Source: Theodoxus fluviatilis
Taxonomy: Eukaryota; Mollusca; Gastropoda; Cycloneritida; Neritidae
Direction: 5' to 3'
NCBI GenBank assembly: GCA_034096865.1
Contig: JAWQFJ010000647.1
Span: forward strand, 47,501 to 77,500
Length of the DNA: 30,000 nucleotides
Shown: piece after piece, positions 28,746 to 30,000 of the stretch
How the letters are laid out: the number at the start of each line of letters is the position of its first letter
Position numbering within the stretch: the first letter of the stretch is position 1
Position numbers and translations under genes: made by a program
Notes under the pieces: generated by a model
Databases searched by the model: none
The model's input: only the letters and a program-made list of their open reading frames with translations
What the model was told of the DNA's origin: nothing

Positions 28746-29190
28746 GTGGGTGTCTGGTGTGGGGATAGCGGTGGAGTGGGGATAGGGACGAATGTCTGGG
28801 GTGGGGTGGGGATAGCGGTGGGTGTCTGGAGTGGGGTGGGGATAGGGGTGGGGATAGAGGTGGGGATAGGGGTGGGAATAGAGGTGGGGATAGGGTGGGT
28901 GGGGATAGGGGTGGGTTGGGGATAGGGGTGGGTTGGGGATACGGGTGGGTTGGGGATAGGGGTGGGGGTAGGGGTGAGGTGAGGATAGGGGTGGGGGGGG
29001 GTGATAGAGGTGGGATAGGGGTGGGTCGGGGATAGGGGTGGGGATAGGGGTGAGGTGAGGATAGGGGTGGGGGGGGTGATAGAGGTGGGGATAGGGGTGG
29101 GTTGGGGATAGGAGTTGGGATAGGGGTGAGGTGAGGATAGGGGTGGGGGGATAGGGGTGGGGATAGGGGTGGGTTGAGATAGGGGTAGCA
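28746..29190. repeat. G-rich GGGGTGGGGATA minisatellite in intron 4
   Basis: Units of about 12-18 bases (GATAGGGGTGGG, GATAGGGGTGAGGTGAG) begin at the donor site itself and run for about 440 bases. Multiple G3-G8 runs on the + strand, the strand that would be transcribed, give strong G-quadruplex potential in the pre-mRNA. Confidence 0.92.
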
Positions 29191-29677
29191 TGGAAAAAGA
29201 GAGAAGAGAAGGAAAAGGGGGAGCGGAGAAGAGTAGGGAAAGAAGGGGTAGAAACAGGGACAGTAGGGTTAGAGGCGAGTAAGGAGATAAAGCAAAGTTT
29301 GACAGATGTGAAATCAATAAGGAAATGGAGACAGACAGGAAGGAGGATAAAGGTGAGGTCTTGGGGTAATGGATGGCTAGACCTTGAGGGGATGGGAAAC
29401 TAAAAAGAAAAGAAGATTTCATTTAGCGATATGAAATGACATTTCAGCTCTCTTTTTGTACCGCAAGGCGTTGATGTGTACATGTATGTGGTGCCATGTC
29501 TGCCTCTGAAAAGGAACTCGTGAATGTTAAACACTTCTGGGAATGACAACTGTAATTCTTTACTCTGGGGATTCCCCAACTGTGTAATGGGAGTTGGTGA
29601 AACAAGCATCTCCAGTACATGTTTATGTGAAGCTTTTCTTGCTATTACTGAGGCTGTCAATGACGTCATCTTTCCAG
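29191..29677 (+). other. Remainder of intron 4
   Basis: A-rich purine sequence (AAAGAGAGAAGAGAAGGAAA), then complex sequence ending in the acceptor GACGTCATCTTTCCAG. No other feature was seen. Confidence 0.6.
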
Positions 29678-29773
29678 GACTGCGTGTATGCCTTACGTCA
29701 GGGGTGGGGATGGCTTTCGGACCTGACCCGGTGCCTGGACGTTCACATGAGAAACGCCGCCTCCTACCACCAG
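29678..29773 (+). CDS. Exon 5 seen: plakin-domain helix with W-x-W motif (32 codons)
   Basis: Acceptor CATCTTTCCAG, donor CACCAG/GTGTCG, 96 bases, phase 0. It encodes DCVYALRQGWGWLSDLTRCL then DVHMRNAASYHQ. The pattern W-x-W-x4-T-x-C-x-D-V-H-x6-Y-x-Q is what I remember from the plakin domain of desmoplakin, with close relatives in plectin, dystonin and MACF1. There it opens a spectrin repeat next to the SH3-bearing repeat and is followed by FF. Plakins link cytoskeletal filaments to junctions or to each other. I infer a plakin/spectraplakin and cannot tell which subtype. The next exon lies beyond the window. Confidence 0.82.
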
Positions 29774-30000
29774 GTGTCGCTTTTGTCTTTGACACAGACG
29801 CTTGCAGAGAGATGCAGACAGACATGTACACAGGCAGACACATATTGTTGAAACGCAGGAACACAGTAACACCAGTGCATGCACACACAGACACAGGAAC
29901 CTGAACACAATAACTGGCACTAAGATGGGACACAGCAACACTGACAGAATCAGACGAATGAATAGACAGATGGACAGATAGTCATACAGATGGACAGAGA
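29774..30000 (+). other. Start of intron 5, with ACAG-type simple repeat
   Basis: GTGTCG donor followed by CA-rich sequence and degenerate GACAGACAT/GATGGACAGATAG repeats, running off the right edge. Confidence 0.65.

Overview
This is eukaryotic, almost certainly metazoan, nuclear DNA. Five short exons with GT-AG introns of 305 to 1,026 bases code for part of one protein at the right-hand end (26251-29773, + strand). The rest is non-coding sequence very rich in micro- and minisatellites. No operons, bacterial-type genes, CRISPR array, tRNA or rRNA were found. The repeat-laden texture and a dispersed SINE-like family flanked by (CT)n and (CTCC/ATCC)n would fit a marine mollusc or another lophotrochozoan. 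That placement is a guess from texture, not a demonstration.

Layout. 1-3085: a pyrimidine-rich minisatellite (43/46/54-bp units) whose two ends are near-identical copies 2,078 bases apart, with a noisy middle. 3090-6220: mostly unclassified sequence with a GA tract, a degenerate 62-bp repeat, a C-rich tract and a 24-bp minisatellite. 6224-6880, 9755-9950, 13943-14140 and 14553-14900: four copies of one dispersed element, two with the first ~28 bp tandemly amplified (18 and 8 copies). 7100-10054: microsatellites and pyrimidine tracts. 10195-10825: a 631-bp element with 55-bp terminal inverted repeats (MITE-like). 12300-13940: CT tracts, including a pyrimidine tract of about 710 bp. 14900-20226: unclassified sequence between GT, GA, CA and CT arrays. 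20227-21856: 26 copies of a 62-bp unit arranged 12 standard + 2 variant + 12 standard, each with a splice-donor-like motif. 21857-25500: mostly unclassified, with a small inverted-repeat element, a dimeric 34-bp minisatellite and an AAAC array. 25470-26250: an exact 56-bp repeat, 14 copies, each containing a complete 3' splice site. 26251-29773: the exons.

The gene. The five exons are all phase 0 and join into 153 residues of charged, helical sequence. The last exon has the W-x-W ... T-x-C-x-D-V-H ... Y-x-Q pattern I associate with the spectrin repeats of the plakin domain (desmoplakin, plectin, dystonin/MACF1, Drosophila Shot). I infer a plakin or spectraplakin gene entered in mid-gene. Its 5' part and 3' remainder are outside the window or not visible.

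The most interesting structure is the 14-copy splice-acceptor array. The authentic acceptor of the first visible exon is the last member of a tandem repeat that duplicates branch-site-like sequence, pyrimidine tract, CAG and the first exon codons. Each upstream decoy would enter a stop within ten codons. A second array 4-6 kb upstream on the same strand repeats a donor-like motif 26 times.
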